Shown here piece by piece: positions 54,101-61,754 of a stretch of 64,000 nucleotides of DNA. Position 1 is the stretch's first letter, and each line of letters opens with the position of its first letter. The notes under the pieces are model-generated. The model was not told where the DNA came from and ran no database searches. It saw only the letters and a program-made list of their open reading frames with translations. The DNA is taken from the NCBI RefSeq assembly GCF_002760615.1, contig NZ_AWWI01000121.1, positions 1 through 64,000 on the forward strand, read 5' to 3'. Both the position numbers and the translations under genes were made by a program. The stretch is from Puniceibacterium antarcticum (GTDB lineage Bacteria > Pseudomonadota > Alphaproteobacteria > Rhodobacterales > Rhodobacteraceae).

Positions 54101-54192
54101 CCTTTGAGGCGCGTCCCCCCCGCCGTGAAAAGGCGATCGATCCCGACAACCCCTTTGCCGCAGCGCTGATGGGGTTCAAGGACAAGTCCTAA
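51103..54192 (+). CDS. SUV3-like DExH RNA helicase with RGG-type tail
   Basis: The 1029-residue protein has the Walker A motif GPTNTGKT at 12-19 and the Walker B variant DEIQ at 94-97. A helicase C-terminal half carries DAIGMGLNLDIDHVAF and QIAGRAGRG (about 264-272), the set seen in SUV3, the RNA helicase of the mitochondrial degradosome. From about residue 780 it becomes acidic and proline/alanine-rich; the stretch from about 905 to 1000 is Gly/Arg-rich (GQGNRGRRSDT, GEGGQRRRPEGGQGRGGEG). The tail suggests RNA binding. It is followed directly, with no gap, by an S4 protein gene, then fdxA and carD, a conserved alphaproteobacterial neighbourhood. Confidence 0.88.
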   Translation: MAERARIAAILGPTNTGKTHYAIERMLGYRTGMIGLPLRLLAREVYDKIVSVRGPGVVALVTGEERIVPPRAKYWVCTVEAMPEGMGTDFVGVDEIQLCADPERGHVFTDRLLRMRGQHETLFMGSDTMRGPIAALVPGCEFVRRERMSQLSYTGSKKISRLAPRSAIVGFSVDNVYAIAELLRRQKGGAAVVMGALSPRTRNAQVELYQNGDVDFLVATDAIGMGLNLDIDHVAFSSLTKFDGRRMRDLQPNELAQIAGRAGRGMSNGTFGVTGEAGPLPDEWAEAICNHQFTPLRKLNWRNADLSFGSIERLIQSLEKAPTDERLVRARDADDLMSLRTLGQVGEVMARASDPASVKLLWDVCRIPDFRGISHSEHAGLLEVIFGHLHQRGGVPDDFMAGQVRRIDRIDGDIDTLSKRLAYIRTWTYVAQRKGWVRDELHWREETRAVEDRVSDALHERLTQRFVDRRTSVLLRRLKQKEALLAEVNDKGEVTVEGEFVGKLEGFRFRQDKDATGQEAKTLKTASLQALAPHFHLRADRFYNAPDTEIDFTEQGGLMWGTQAVGKLTPGDDALKPRVVAFVDDEAGPDVLQKVQRRLQHFIDRKIAALFEPLLNIQHDETLTGLARGFGFRIVESMGIIPRVEIAEDVKSLDQEARSALRKHGIRFGQYTIFMPLLLKPAPTRLRLVLWSLKQGLDTFPEAPPAGLVTVPNIEDIPADHYMIAGYRKSGQRAIRIDMLERLADLLRAEDSRAGFEAKADMLSITGMTLEQFADLMGGMGYKAEKGERTKVKAVDTVVPKDAEAEVARPLEETPAEANADTPVFDAGQVAEEGAITEQPEVTDAVPEAPEAVTAVPDVGEAPISEEPAEPAEPAPEAPVADVAAEDVPIGTAPDAPVAGGELEVFYSFTWGGNRANRERGPRREGGQGNRGRRSDTTQAGGEGAQARGGEGGQRRRPEGGQGRGGEGAAGERPRGKGRGKPGGKPGGNRPEREDKGAKSFEARPPRREKAIDPDNPFAAALMGFKDKS

Positions 54193-54582
54193 ATGACGGG
54201 TCCGGCGGAAAGAATCCGGCTGGACAAATGGCTCTGGCAGGCGCGGTTCTTCAAGACCCGCAGCCTGTCGGCCAAGGTTGTAACGGGTGGTCACGTGCAG
54301 TTGAACGGCGCGCGCGTGGCCAAACCGGCGGCCCTGATCGGCGCGGGTGACGTGCTGACCTTTCCCCAGGCCAAAGAGACCCGCGTTATCAAGGTTGTCG
54401 CCCCCGGCACCCGGCGCGGACCTGCCCCCGAAGCGCAGATGCTTTATGAGGATCTGGCGCCGCCGCTGCCCCGCGAAGAGCGCGCGCTGCAACCCCAGGT
54501 GCCGAAATTCGAGGGCAAGGGGCGGCCGACGAAACGGGATCGCCGTCTGATGGATCAAACCCGCGGTCAGGCGCTTGATTGA
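54193..54582 (+). CDS. S4-domain RNA-binding protein (Hsp15/HslR-like)
   Basis: The 129-residue protein starts right after the helicase stop. The S4 domain spans about 8-70 with IRLDKWLWQARFFKTRSLSA and GHVQLNGARVAKPA; the tail is basic. Hsp15 rescues stalled 50S subunits carrying peptidyl-tRNA, so this one likely acts on ribosomes or rRNA. The zero-base gap to the helicase means coupled translation. Confidence 0.9.
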   Translation: MTGPAERIRLDKWLWQARFFKTRSLSAKVVTGGHVQLNGARVAKPAALIGAGDVLTFPQAKETRVIKVVAPGTRRGPAPEAQMLYEDLAPPLPREERALQPQVPKFEGKGRPTKRDRRLMDQTRGQALD

Positions 54583-54633
54583 TCCGGACGAGTGAACTAG
54601 CAAGGCTTGGACAAAGTTACGGACCGAGCCAGA

Positions 54634-54972
54634 ATGACCTATATCGTCAACGACGCCTGCATTGCCTGCAAATTCACCGACTGTGTTGAGGTGTGCCCCG
54701 TAGATTGTTTCTACGAGGGTGAGAACATGTTGGTGATTCACCCGGATGAGTGTATCGACTGTGGCGTCTGCGAGCCGGAATGCCCCGCTGATGCCATCCG
54801 CCCGGACACAGAGCCGGATGCGGAAAAGTGGGTTGAATTCAACCGCAAGTATTCCGAGCTGTGGCCAGTCATCATCACGAAGAAGGACCCTCTGCCTGAG
54901 GCCGAAGAACGCGACGGAGAAACCGGCAAGCTTGAGAAATACTTTTCCGAGGCGCCGGGCGAGGGCGGCTGA
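54634..54972 (+). CDS. fdxA: Ferredoxin FdxA (7Fe, 3Fe-4S/4Fe-4S type)
   Basis: The 112-residue ferredoxin has cysteines at 9, 12, 17 and 21 in [14 protein letters not shown] and at 40, 43, 46 and 50 in [12 protein letters not shown], the spacing of seven-iron ferredoxins: C-x7-C-type first cluster with an extra cysteine, then a classical CxxCxxC-xxxC. An acidic C-terminal extension follows. It carries electrons in the cytoplasm. The ATG at 54634 begins MTYIVNDAC as in homologues; nine extra codons upstream are unsupported. Confidence 0.95.
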   Translation: MTYIVNDACIACKFTDCVEVCPVDCFYEGENMLVIHPDECIDCGVCEPECPADAIRPDTEPDAEKWVEFNRKYSELWPVIITKKDPLPEAEERDGETGKLEKYFSEAPGEGG

Positions 54973-55101
54973 CGCCTGATTCGCCGCCCAAGGGTCGGCG
55001 GCAGTGACATGAGCGTGAATGTGCGGTGCAAGCTTTTGATGCCGCTTATAAATTTGTGTTCTCCGAACCGCGCTAGGAAGTGATCAAATTTTGTGTTATG
55101 A

Positions 55102-55124
55102 TGATGTCACAAATGATGACATCA
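55102..55124. promoter_or_regulatory. Inverted repeat upstream of carD
   Basis: TGATGTCA (55102-55109) and TGACATCA (55117-55124) are perfect 8-base inverted arms with a 7-base spacer, in the 280-base gap between fdxA and carD and 128 bases before the carD start. The form is that of a dimeric regulator site. The binding protein is unknown. Confidence 0.45.
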
Positions 55125-55252
55125 CGCGCATACGGCCCGGTCATGCAGCACACCGGGGGATAATCCCAAGACGTTGAGCCAGGTGGGCGGAGGGCTTCCT
55201 CCGGTCGCCTTCTTGTCGCCTGTGCGCGGGTGAGCTTGTAAGGAAGCACTGA

Positions 55253-55762
55253 ATGACAAAGTCGAAGAAGTCCGAATTCCGCCCCAACGATTATGTTGTC
55301 TATCCCGCCCATGGCGTGGGTCAGATCCTGTCGATTGAAGAGCAGGACATTGCGGGTATCTCGCTTGAACTCTTCGTCATCTCGTTTGAAAAAGACAAGA
55401 TGACGCTGCGTGTTCCTACGCACAAGGCGACGGAAATCGGCATGCGTTCGCTCAGCTCGCCCGATGTGGTCAGCCAGGCGATGAAGACGCTGAAGGGCAA
55501 AGCCAAGGTCAAGCGGGCCATGTGGTCGCGCCGTGCGCAAGAATACGAACAAAAGATCAACTCGGGTGATCTGATCGCCATTGCCGAAGTGGTGCGCGAT
55601 CTGCACCGCGCCGACGATCAGCGCGAGCAGAGCTATTCAGAGCGTCAGCTGTACGAAGCCGCGCTGGAACGTCTGACCCGCGAAGTTGCCGCCGTGTCCG
55701 GTGGGGATGAGCTGGCAGCCGCCAAGCAGGTGGGTGAAGTTCTGGTCGGCCGCGCCGCCTGA
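55253..55762 (+). CDS. carD: CarD-family RNA polymerase-binding regulator (CdnL type)
   Basis: The 169-residue protein has an N-terminal RNA-polymerase-interaction domain with FRPNDYVVYPAHGVGQILSI (about 7-26) and a C-terminal helical domain with MWSRRAQEYEQKINSGDLIA (about 90-109). CarD/CdnL proteins bind the beta subunit and stabilise open promoter complexes, notably at rRNA promoters, linking growth to nutrient state. AAGGAAG precedes the ATG. An intrinsic terminator follows the gene. Confidence 0.95.
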   Translation: MTKSKKSEFRPNDYVVYPAHGVGQILSIEEQDIAGISLELFVISFEKDKMTLRVPTHKATEIGMRSLSSPDVVSQAMKTLKGKAKVKRAMWSRRAQEYEQKINSGDLIAIAEVVRDLHRADDQREQSYSERQLYEAALERLTREVAAVSGGDELAAAKQVGEVLVGRAA

Positions 55763-55785
55763 TTTGCGGATCACTTTCACGTCAG

Positions 55786-55813
55786 AAAAACCGCGCCCTT
55801 TGGCGCGGTTTTT
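55786..55813 (+). terminator. Intrinsic terminator between carD and the antiporter gene
   Basis: AAAAACCGCGCC (55786-55797) and GGCGCGGTTTTT (55802-55813) form a 12-base stem with a CTTT loop, with T-runs on both strands. The flanking genes converge, so it may serve both. Confidence 0.92.
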
Positions 55814-55828
55814 GTTTGTCTGATCGGG

Positions 55829-57715
55829 TCAAGCCGCGTCGCTCTTGTTGTCGAGCGTGGCCAGAAGCGCGGTTTCCAGATCCTTCTCAAGCTCTTTGGC
55901 GCGTTCGATATAGGGGGCATTGTCGTAAGCGGGAATGTTCGGATTCCACAGCCCGGCAAGTTCGCGCACGGTGTGGCGGTCATGATGGAAAAAGGTTTCC
56001 TGCGCCTGTGCGGCCTCGTATTCGCTGAGGCCGATGTTTTCGAGAACGTAGCGCCCGGCGCGCAGCGAGGAATCAAACATTTCGCGCACGATATCATCGG
56101 CCCCCGCCTGATAGAGCGCATAGACATGCTGGCGGTCATGTGCCCGGGCGACCACATGCAGGTCGGGGCGCAGCCGCTTTGCATAGGCCACCAGCTTGGT
56201 CACGGCTGCCGGATCATCCATTGCCGCGACCAGAACGCGCGCCTTGTCGATCCCTGCCGCGTGCAGCAGTTCGGGGCGGTTCGGATCGCCAAAGAAGCCC
56301 TTGAAGCCGAACCTGCGCATCAGCTGGATGGTCTTGAGGTCGTTGTCGAGCACGACCGTCTTGAACCCAGAGGATTGCACCAGCCGGTTCACGATCTGAC
56401 CAAATCGCCCGATCCCTGCGATGATGACGGGGCCTTCGTCGTCGATTTCGTCATCTGCGGGTCTGTCGTCCTTGTCCACCAAACGGCTGGAGAGCACGTC
56501 GTAGAGGATGAACAGCAGCGGGGTGATCAGCATCGACAGGGCCACGACCAGCAGCAGCCGTTCACCCAGCATGCTGGTGACGACGTTCTGCTGTACCGAG
56601 AAGGAGATCAGCACAAAGCCAAATTCGCCCGCCTGGGCAAGGCTGAGGGTGAACAGCCATTTGTCCCGTCCGCGCAGGCCGAACAGAAGGCTGAGGCCGA
56701 ACAGCACCGCGCCCTTGATCGCCATGATGCCAAGGGCGAGCCCGAGGATGATGAAGGGCGCCGAGAGGAAAGCGCCAAAGTCGATGCCCGCACCGACGGT
56801 GATGAAGAACAGGCCCAGCAGCAGGCCCTTGAACGGTTCGATATCGGATTCGAGCTGATGGCGGAATTCGCTGTTGGCCAGCACGACGCCCGCGAGGAAG
56901 GTGCCAAGGGCAGGCGACAGGCCCACCATCAGCATCAGAAAGGCAATACCGACCACGATCAGCAGGGCGACGGCGGTGAACATTTCCGGCAGACGCGCGG
57001 CATTGATGAAGCGGAACAGGGGGCGCGCGCCATAGACGCCGCCCAGAATGATCGCGGCGACAGCGCCCAGCGTGACCAGCGTGACACCCCAGCCGGGCAG
57101 GCCATCGACCAGCGACATGGGCGCGCCATGGCTGGCATCGGCGACGGCGTGTGTTCCGTTTACAACCCGCTGGATCGACCCGTCCAGTCCCAGAACCGGC
57201 TCTGCCACACCCGCCAGAAGCGGCAGCAGGATCAGCATCGGGATCACCGCGATGTCCTGTGTCAGCAGCACGGAAAAGGCAGAGCGCCCGCCGCCGGTCT
57301 GCATCAGGTTCTTTTCGCTGAGCGTCTGCAGCACGATGGCGGTCGAGGACAGCGCCATCAGCAGCCCGACAGCCAGAGCGGGCGCCCAGGCCAGCCCCAG
57401 CAGCATGCCGCCGCCCATGACGGCCAGTGTGGTCAGCGCGATCTGCAGCCCGCCCAGACCGATCAGCCGGTGGCGCATATCCCAGAGCGCGCGGGGTTCC
57501 AGTTCAAGCCCGATCAGGAACAGCATCATCACCACGCCGAATTCCGCGAAATGCTGCAGATCGCTGGTTTCAGAGGCAAATCCGAAGACCGGACCGATGA
57601 CGATCCCGGCCAGAAGATAGCCCAGTACCGATCCCAGCCCCAACCTCGCGGCGAGAGGCACGGCGATTACCGCAGCCAGCAAATACACTGACGCCTGAAA
57701 CAGGAACGATTCCAT
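55829..57715 (-). CDS. CPA2-family monovalent cation:proton antiporter (KefB/C-like)
   Basis: The 628-residue protein has an N-terminal membrane domain of about 12-13 helices (residues 1-385), including LGYLLAGIVIGPVFGF and EFGVVMMLFLIGLELEP, family marks of KefB/C. A cytoplasmic TrkA-N domain follows, with the nucleotide loop IAGIGRFGQIVNRL (about 421-434). It would exchange K or Na for H at the inner membrane, possibly gated by a nucleotide or glutathione adduct. No KefF/KefG-type ancillary gene is adjacent. Confidence 0.9.
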   Translation of the reverse strand: MESFLFQASVYLLAAVIAVPLAARLGLGSVLGYLLAGIVIGPVFGFASETSDLQHFAEFGVVMMLFLIGLELEPRALWDMRHRLIGLGGLQIALTTLAVMGGGMLLGLAWAPALAVGLLMALSSTAIVLQTLSEKNLMQTGGGRSAFSVLLTQDIAVIPMLILLPLLAGVAEPVLGLDGSIQRVVNGTHAVADASHGAPMSLVDGLPGWGVTLVTLGAVAAIILGGVYGARPLFRFINAARLPEMFTAVALLIVVGIAFLMLMVGLSPALGTFLAGVVLANSEFRHQLESDIEPFKGLLLGLFFITVGAGIDFGAFLSAPFIILGLALGIMAIKGAVLFGLSLLFGLRGRDKWLFTLSLAQAGEFGFVLISFSVQQNVVTSMLGERLLLVVALSMLITPLLFILYDVLSSRLVDKDDRPADDEIDDEGPVIIAGIGRFGQIVNRLVQSSGFKTVVLDNDLKTIQLMRRFGFKGFFGDPNRPELLHAAGIDKARVLVAAMDDPAAVTKLVAYAKRLRPDLHVVARAHDRQHVYALYQAGADDIVREMFDSSLRAGRYVLENIGLSEYEAAQAQETFFHHDRHTVRELAGLWNPNIPAYDNAPYIERAKELEKDLETALLATLDNKSDAA

Positions 57716-57955
57716 CCGAATACGACCCTTTGTTATCCTTCCCTCATGATGAGGGCGCAGGTCCTACAAGCACAACCGAAGATGCGCGTTTCAGCATGAA
57801 ATGTCTGTAAACTCACGCAGGCGTGTGGCGTTCAGCTTTGTGGGTGTGCGCTGCGCGGTTCAATTCAGCAGGGTCTTTGGCAGACGGGCCGATGAATTGT
57901 TTCGGCAGGCGAAAGGCGGTGCTGCGTCTGCTGAAAACAGTGTCGTTTGGATGGG

Positions 57956-60826
57956 TTAGCCCCGGGGCATCTGCAGGACGACGTTGCGCCCGCCTTTGAT
58001 GTAATGCAGTTCCGCTTCTCCGATGGCGGCGACGCGGCCGCCGTCGATGGAATCGCCGATCTTGACCTTCTGGTAGCGGCCGTTCGACAGCCGCACCAGC
58101 GCGTGGCGACCCGAATCCTTGCCAAAGACGCCGATCAGGTTGACGTCGCGCAGGTTGATCGCATTGCTCACGGTCGCCTCGCGCGCCACCGAGGTGCTGG
58201 AGGGGATCGACGGTTGCACGCTGCGGGGCGCGACAGAGGCGACCTCGACCGGTTGCGCCGGGGCGCTTTGCACGGCGTTGACGATGCGCTGGATGTCATT
58301 GGGACGCTGTGAGGGTTTGACCGAGGAGGCGATGGCCAATTCGGTTGCGGCGATTTCTGGCTCATTCGCCTCTTCCGAGCCTTCGAGCGATGTGGCGGAT
58401 GCTGTGGTGGGTGCTGTGGCGGCTGCGGGGGGCAGGTCCGGGCGCAGTTTGGGGCGCAGCGCGGAGAGTTCGGCCAGCGAGGCGCCCGCAAGGGTCGCGC
58501 GCTGGTTGCGTTCGATCAGATTGTCGGGCCGTGCCTTCGGAGAGTTGGCCTGTAGGCGGATCTGTTGCGCCACGGCTGCGACGTTTTCCTCAGGCGTAAG
58601 GTCAGGTTGCGTCAGCACTGGCTGCCCGATGGCCGCAGGCGGCACCAGCGGCGGCAGGCCCGCATAGATCATCACGCCATCCGGATTGATCGCACCTTTG
58701 GTCGTGGCGCGCACAAGGCCGCGTTCATCAAGGTCAAAGGTCACATCCGCCGAGAGGGGCGAGTGCGGCGCGTCAAATGGTATGTCGCTGCGCAGGCTGG
58801 AGATGGCCGGCAGGGCGATGGCATCGGATTCCGGCACGGCCGCGTCGATTGAGGCGACATAAAGATCCTCGATCCCGCTTAGCGGCGGTTCTTGCGGGGG
58901 GGGCGGGGCGAGTTGCCAGATGCCGCTGGACGCATAGGCGGTATCCGCCTCTGACGGGGTCAGGATGCGGCGGGGTTCGGGCAGGGAAAACATTTCGGCC
59001 GGGGTGCTGTCCGTCAGGGCGGGCGTATCCGTCGACAGCTCGTCGGACAGGGCGGCCAGATCTGTGTCGGACTTGGCTTGCGAATCAGAGCTGTCGATCT
59101 GCGCGGGGGTGCCTTGGGTGGTTTCGATCTGCGACGTTGCGTCTGGACGCAACAGCCGTGCGAGGCCACCGTCCACATAGGTATTTGCCCAGGCCGCGAC
59201 ACCGGCGAGGATCAGCAGCAACGCGATGGTCAGCATCAGCCCCAGAAAGCGCGGCTTGCCCTGGATCTGTTCGTCCGCCTTTGGGCGCGCGCCGAAGACT
59301 GTCATGCGCAGCCGCTCTTCTTCCTTGGCGCTGAGCTTGCGCGTGCTGTTGGTGCCCATGGGCAGGGCCCGCGTCATAGGTGGCGCGGCTCTGTCCGGGA
59401 CTTTGTTCAGAGCGCTCTTGCCCACAACAGGAGTGTCCGGCGTCGGGTTGACCTTGACTGGGGGCGCGAGCACGGGCACCGGGGGTGCGGGCTCGGGATC
59501 TGGCGGCAGAGGAGCGCCGGGGCCGGTGCGGCTCAGCCTTCCGGACGGGGGCGCGGCCGGAGCGGAGTCTTGCCGCTGCGGGCTGCGGCGGCTGAAGATG
59601 CCGGTGAGCCTTCGGCTCGGGGCCGGTTTGGCCGTCTCGTCCAGAGGCAGGTCCGAGGCGAGCACAGAGGGTCGCGACAGGCTGTCAATCGGCGCCTGAG
59701 CCGCCGTATCTGGGACCTCGGGTTCGGTTTTTGCACCGCTGGTCCGCGGCGGCAGCGGCGCTGCCACCTTTGGCTGCGGTCTGGGGGGCTGGGGCAGAGG
59801 CCTGACATGATCCTGTGGAGGCGCCTGTGTCATCGGCTGATCCGCCGTGTCATCGGACATGTTGCGGCTCGCGCGCAGGCTGACAAAGGCGGCAGAAGGC
59901 TCTGCCGGGGTGGGGCTGTCTGCGGCTGGCAGGGATCTGGAGGCGGGTGCCGCACTGCGCTGCCGAACAGCGGCCCGGGATGCCACGGGGCGGCGGTTCG
60001 ACACGGTGGGGGGCTTGTCTGCCGGGGTCTGGACGAAGGGGGGCTCGACGGGGGGAGCAGTCCTCGCGGGGGCGGATTTTTCGGCCGCGACGGTCCGGGC
60101 TGGCGAGGCAGGCCTGTCCTCTAAGGGGATTCTGCGTGTGTCAGTGCCAGATCCGGCTGCAACCAGTGGTTCGCCCGCCACGGGTGCAGGCCTAGGCGGG
60201 ACGACAGCCTCTGCCGGGGCTTTCTGAGCCTGCGGCGCGGGCGTGGTCGCGGCGGTTCCTGCCACGGCCAGGGCCACAGGCTCGGATACCGTGTCGGGCC
60301 GGGGCAGGAGCGTCATTGCGAGGGGGTCCCGCAGCGGCGGTTCCCCTTTCCAGCGGGACACGGTGCCAAAGAACACCTCGCCCGCGAACTGACCTGCCGG
60401 GGCACGGGCAACGAAGCTGACCGGAACAAAGAAATGATCCCGGGCAAAGGTTTCCGCCTCATCCAGCGTCTCTTGCGCGACGGCGGCGACCATCAGCATG
60501 TCGCCGATTTGTGTCGTGTCATATGCCAGAGTTGCCACGGGATAGGGCGTCGCCCCGTCCAGCAGGCGCTGGATGTCGGCGTTCTGATCCCCTTTGGATT
60601 TCGGCAGGCTGAGGTAGCGGATCTGTTCGTTGGGGATCACCAGTTTGACCTGGCCATCAATGGCGCCGTGTCTGTCGGCGGTGGCGCGCAGCGCCCCGAG
60701 TGCGCCGTGCAGATCGCGGGCGTCCAGCGCGACCTCATCCAGAACGGCCCAGCCACCGGGCACACGGCCCAGCAAAGAAATGCCTTCAAACGACAGCGAC
60801 AGTGCAAAATTCAGCTTCATGGTCAT
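57956..60826 (-). CDS. Large bitopic protein with PilM/GspL-like head and GspC/PilP-like tail
   Basis: The chosen start gives 956 residues. Residues 1-170 resemble the PilM/GspL actin-like fold region (LVIPNEQIRYLSLPK, PYPVATLAYDTTQIGD, AAVAQETLDEAETFARDHFF). About 170-500 is a long Pro/Ala-rich cytoplasmic linker. One membrane segment lies at 527-550 (LMLTIALLLILAGVAAWANT). A Pro/Ala-rich periplasmic part follows, and the end (about 900-956) has RYQKVKIGDSIDGGRVAAIG, like the GspC/PilP homology region. In secretion and pilus systems those parts are separate subunits. No pilin, secretin or assembly ATPase gene is nearby. An ATG two codons downstream is possible. Confidence 0.7.
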   Translation of the reverse strand: MTMKLNFALSLSFEGISLLGRVPGGWAVLDEVALDARDLHGALGALRATADRHGAIDGQVKLVIPNEQIRYLSLPKSKGDQNADIQRLLDGATPYPVATLAYDTTQIGDMLMVAAVAQETLDEAETFARDHFFVPVSFVARAPAGQFAGEVFFGTVSRWKGEPPLRDPLAMTLLPRPDTVSEPVALAVAGTAATTPAPQAQKAPAEAVVPPRPAPVAGEPLVAAGSGTDTRRIPLEDRPASPARTVAAEKSAPARTAPPVEPPFVQTPADKPPTVSNRRPVASRAAVRQRSAAPASRSLPAADSPTPAEPSAAFVSLRASRNMSDDTADQPMTQAPPQDHVRPLPQPPRPQPKVAAPLPPRTSGAKTEPEVPDTAAQAPIDSLSRPSVLASDLPLDETAKPAPSRRLTGIFSRRSPQRQDSAPAAPPSGRLSRTGPGAPLPPDPEPAPPVPVLAPPVKVNPTPDTPVVGKSALNKVPDRAAPPMTRALPMGTNSTRKLSAKEEERLRMTVFGARPKADEQIQGKPRFLGLMLTIALLLILAGVAAWANTYVDGGLARLLRPDATSQIETTQGTPAQIDSSDSQAKSDTDLAALSDELSTDTPALTDSTPAEMFSLPEPRRILTPSEADTAYASSGIWQLAPPPPQEPPLSGIEDLYVASIDAAVPESDAIALPAISSLRSDIPFDAPHSPLSADVTFDLDERGLVRATTKGAINPDGVMIYAGLPPLVPPAAIGQPVLTQPDLTPEENVAAVAQQIRLQANSPKARPDNLIERNQRATLAGASLAELSALRPKLRPDLPPAAATAPTTASATSLEGSEEANEPEIAATELAIASSVKPSQRPNDIQRIVNAVQSAPAQPVEVASVAPRSVQPSIPSSTSVAREATVSNAINLRDVNLIGVFGKDSGRHALVRLSNGRYQKVKIGDSIDGGRVAAIGEAELHYIKGGRNVVLQMPRG

Positions 60827-60980
60827 AGATTTACCATTGATCCCGACATGGGGGGAGTCTGCAGTTCGATCACGATTTATTTTAGAGCAAGACTTTGCCG
60901 AAGGCTGCAAAGACTGGTTGCAGCCATGACCTCTGAACACCACATATGGGAGGATCGCAAGGATCTGCAAAGGATAATTC

Positions 60981-61685
60981 ATGCGCCGAAACGCTCTTGT
61001 TACCGCTGTTCTGCCTCTGGCCCTGTTGCTGGCGGTGCCCGCCTTCGCGCAGGAAAGACCCGCGCCATCCATTTCGGTGAGCGGTGAAGGCACAGCCTAT
61101 GCCGTGCCGGACGTTGCCACTATCACGCTGGGCGTCACGGCGCAGGCGGAAAATGCCGCTGATGCGATGGCCCAAACCTCTGAAACCGGCGCGCGCATTC
61201 TGGCACGTCTGGGCGAGATGGGAATCGAGCCGCGGGATGTGCAGACATCCGATCTGTCGCTGAACCCCGTCTGGTCAAATGAGCCGCAGGACAATCAACA
61301 GCCGAAGATTTCAGGCTATGAGGCGTCGAATCAGGTGACGATCCGGGTGCAGCAGCTTGATTCGCTGGGGGATGTGCTGGGCGCCGTGCTGGAAGATGGT
61401 GCCAACCGTCTGGGCGGGCTGAGCTTTGGTCTGAAGGATTCCAAGCCGCTGCTGGTCGAGGCGCGGCGTGATGCTGTGACGGATGCGATGGAACGGGCCA
61501 AGGCCTATGCCGAAGCGGCGGGTCTGACGCTGGGGCCGGTGCTGTCGATCAGCGAAGGCGGCACGTCAACGCCGCGCCCCGAGGCGATGATGTCGATGCG
61601 GGCGGCGGACATGAAGGTGCCGGTCGCCGAGGGCGAAACCGGTATCACCGCGTCGGTCAACATGGTGTTTGCCATCGGCGAGTGA
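60981..61685 (+). CDS. SIMPL-domain (DUF541) periplasmic protein
   Basis: The 234-residue product has a signal peptide ending VPAFAQE (about residue 24) and a SIMPL domain: ISVSGEGTAYAVPDVATITL (about 30-49), GYEASNQVTIRVQQLDSLGD (about 114-133) and AKAYAEAAGLTLGPVLSISE. Relatives such as E. coli YggE lower oxidative stress by an unclear route. It is divergent from the large bitopic protein, with 154 bases between the starts. Confidence 0.88.
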   Translation: MRRNALVTAVLPLALLLAVPAFAQERPAPSISVSGEGTAYAVPDVATITLGVTAQAENAADAMAQTSETGARILARLGEMGIEPRDVQTSDLSLNPVWSNEPQDNQQPKISGYEASNQVTIRVQQLDSLGDVLGAVLEDGANRLGGLSFGLKDSKPLLVEARRDAVTDAMERAKAYAEAAGLTLGPVLSISEGGTSTPRPEAMMSMRAADMKVPVAEGETGITASVNMVFAIGE

Positions 61686-61714
61686 TCGGCGGGCTTTGGC
61701 CCTGCAGCATTCAG

Positions 61715-61750
61715 AAAAAAGGACGCCGGGGCACAGTGCCCCGGCGTTTG
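61715..61750 (-). terminator. Bidirectional intrinsic terminator between the SIMPL gene and metY
   Basis: ACGCCGGGGCA (61723-61733) and TGCCCCGGCGT (61737-61747) form a perfect 11-base stem with a three-base loop. On the minus strand it is followed by CCTTTTTT, which serves metY; on the plus strand a short T-run can serve the SIMPL gene. Confidence 0.88.
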
Positions 61751-61754
61751 CGTT

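Noticed and set aside
55973-57691. A 572-codon plus-strand open frame opposite the CPA2 antiporter gene
   Set aside because: The product is rich in His, Gln, Asp and Arg with no recognisable domain, while the opposite strand encodes a clear membrane antiporter with a TrkA-N domain.
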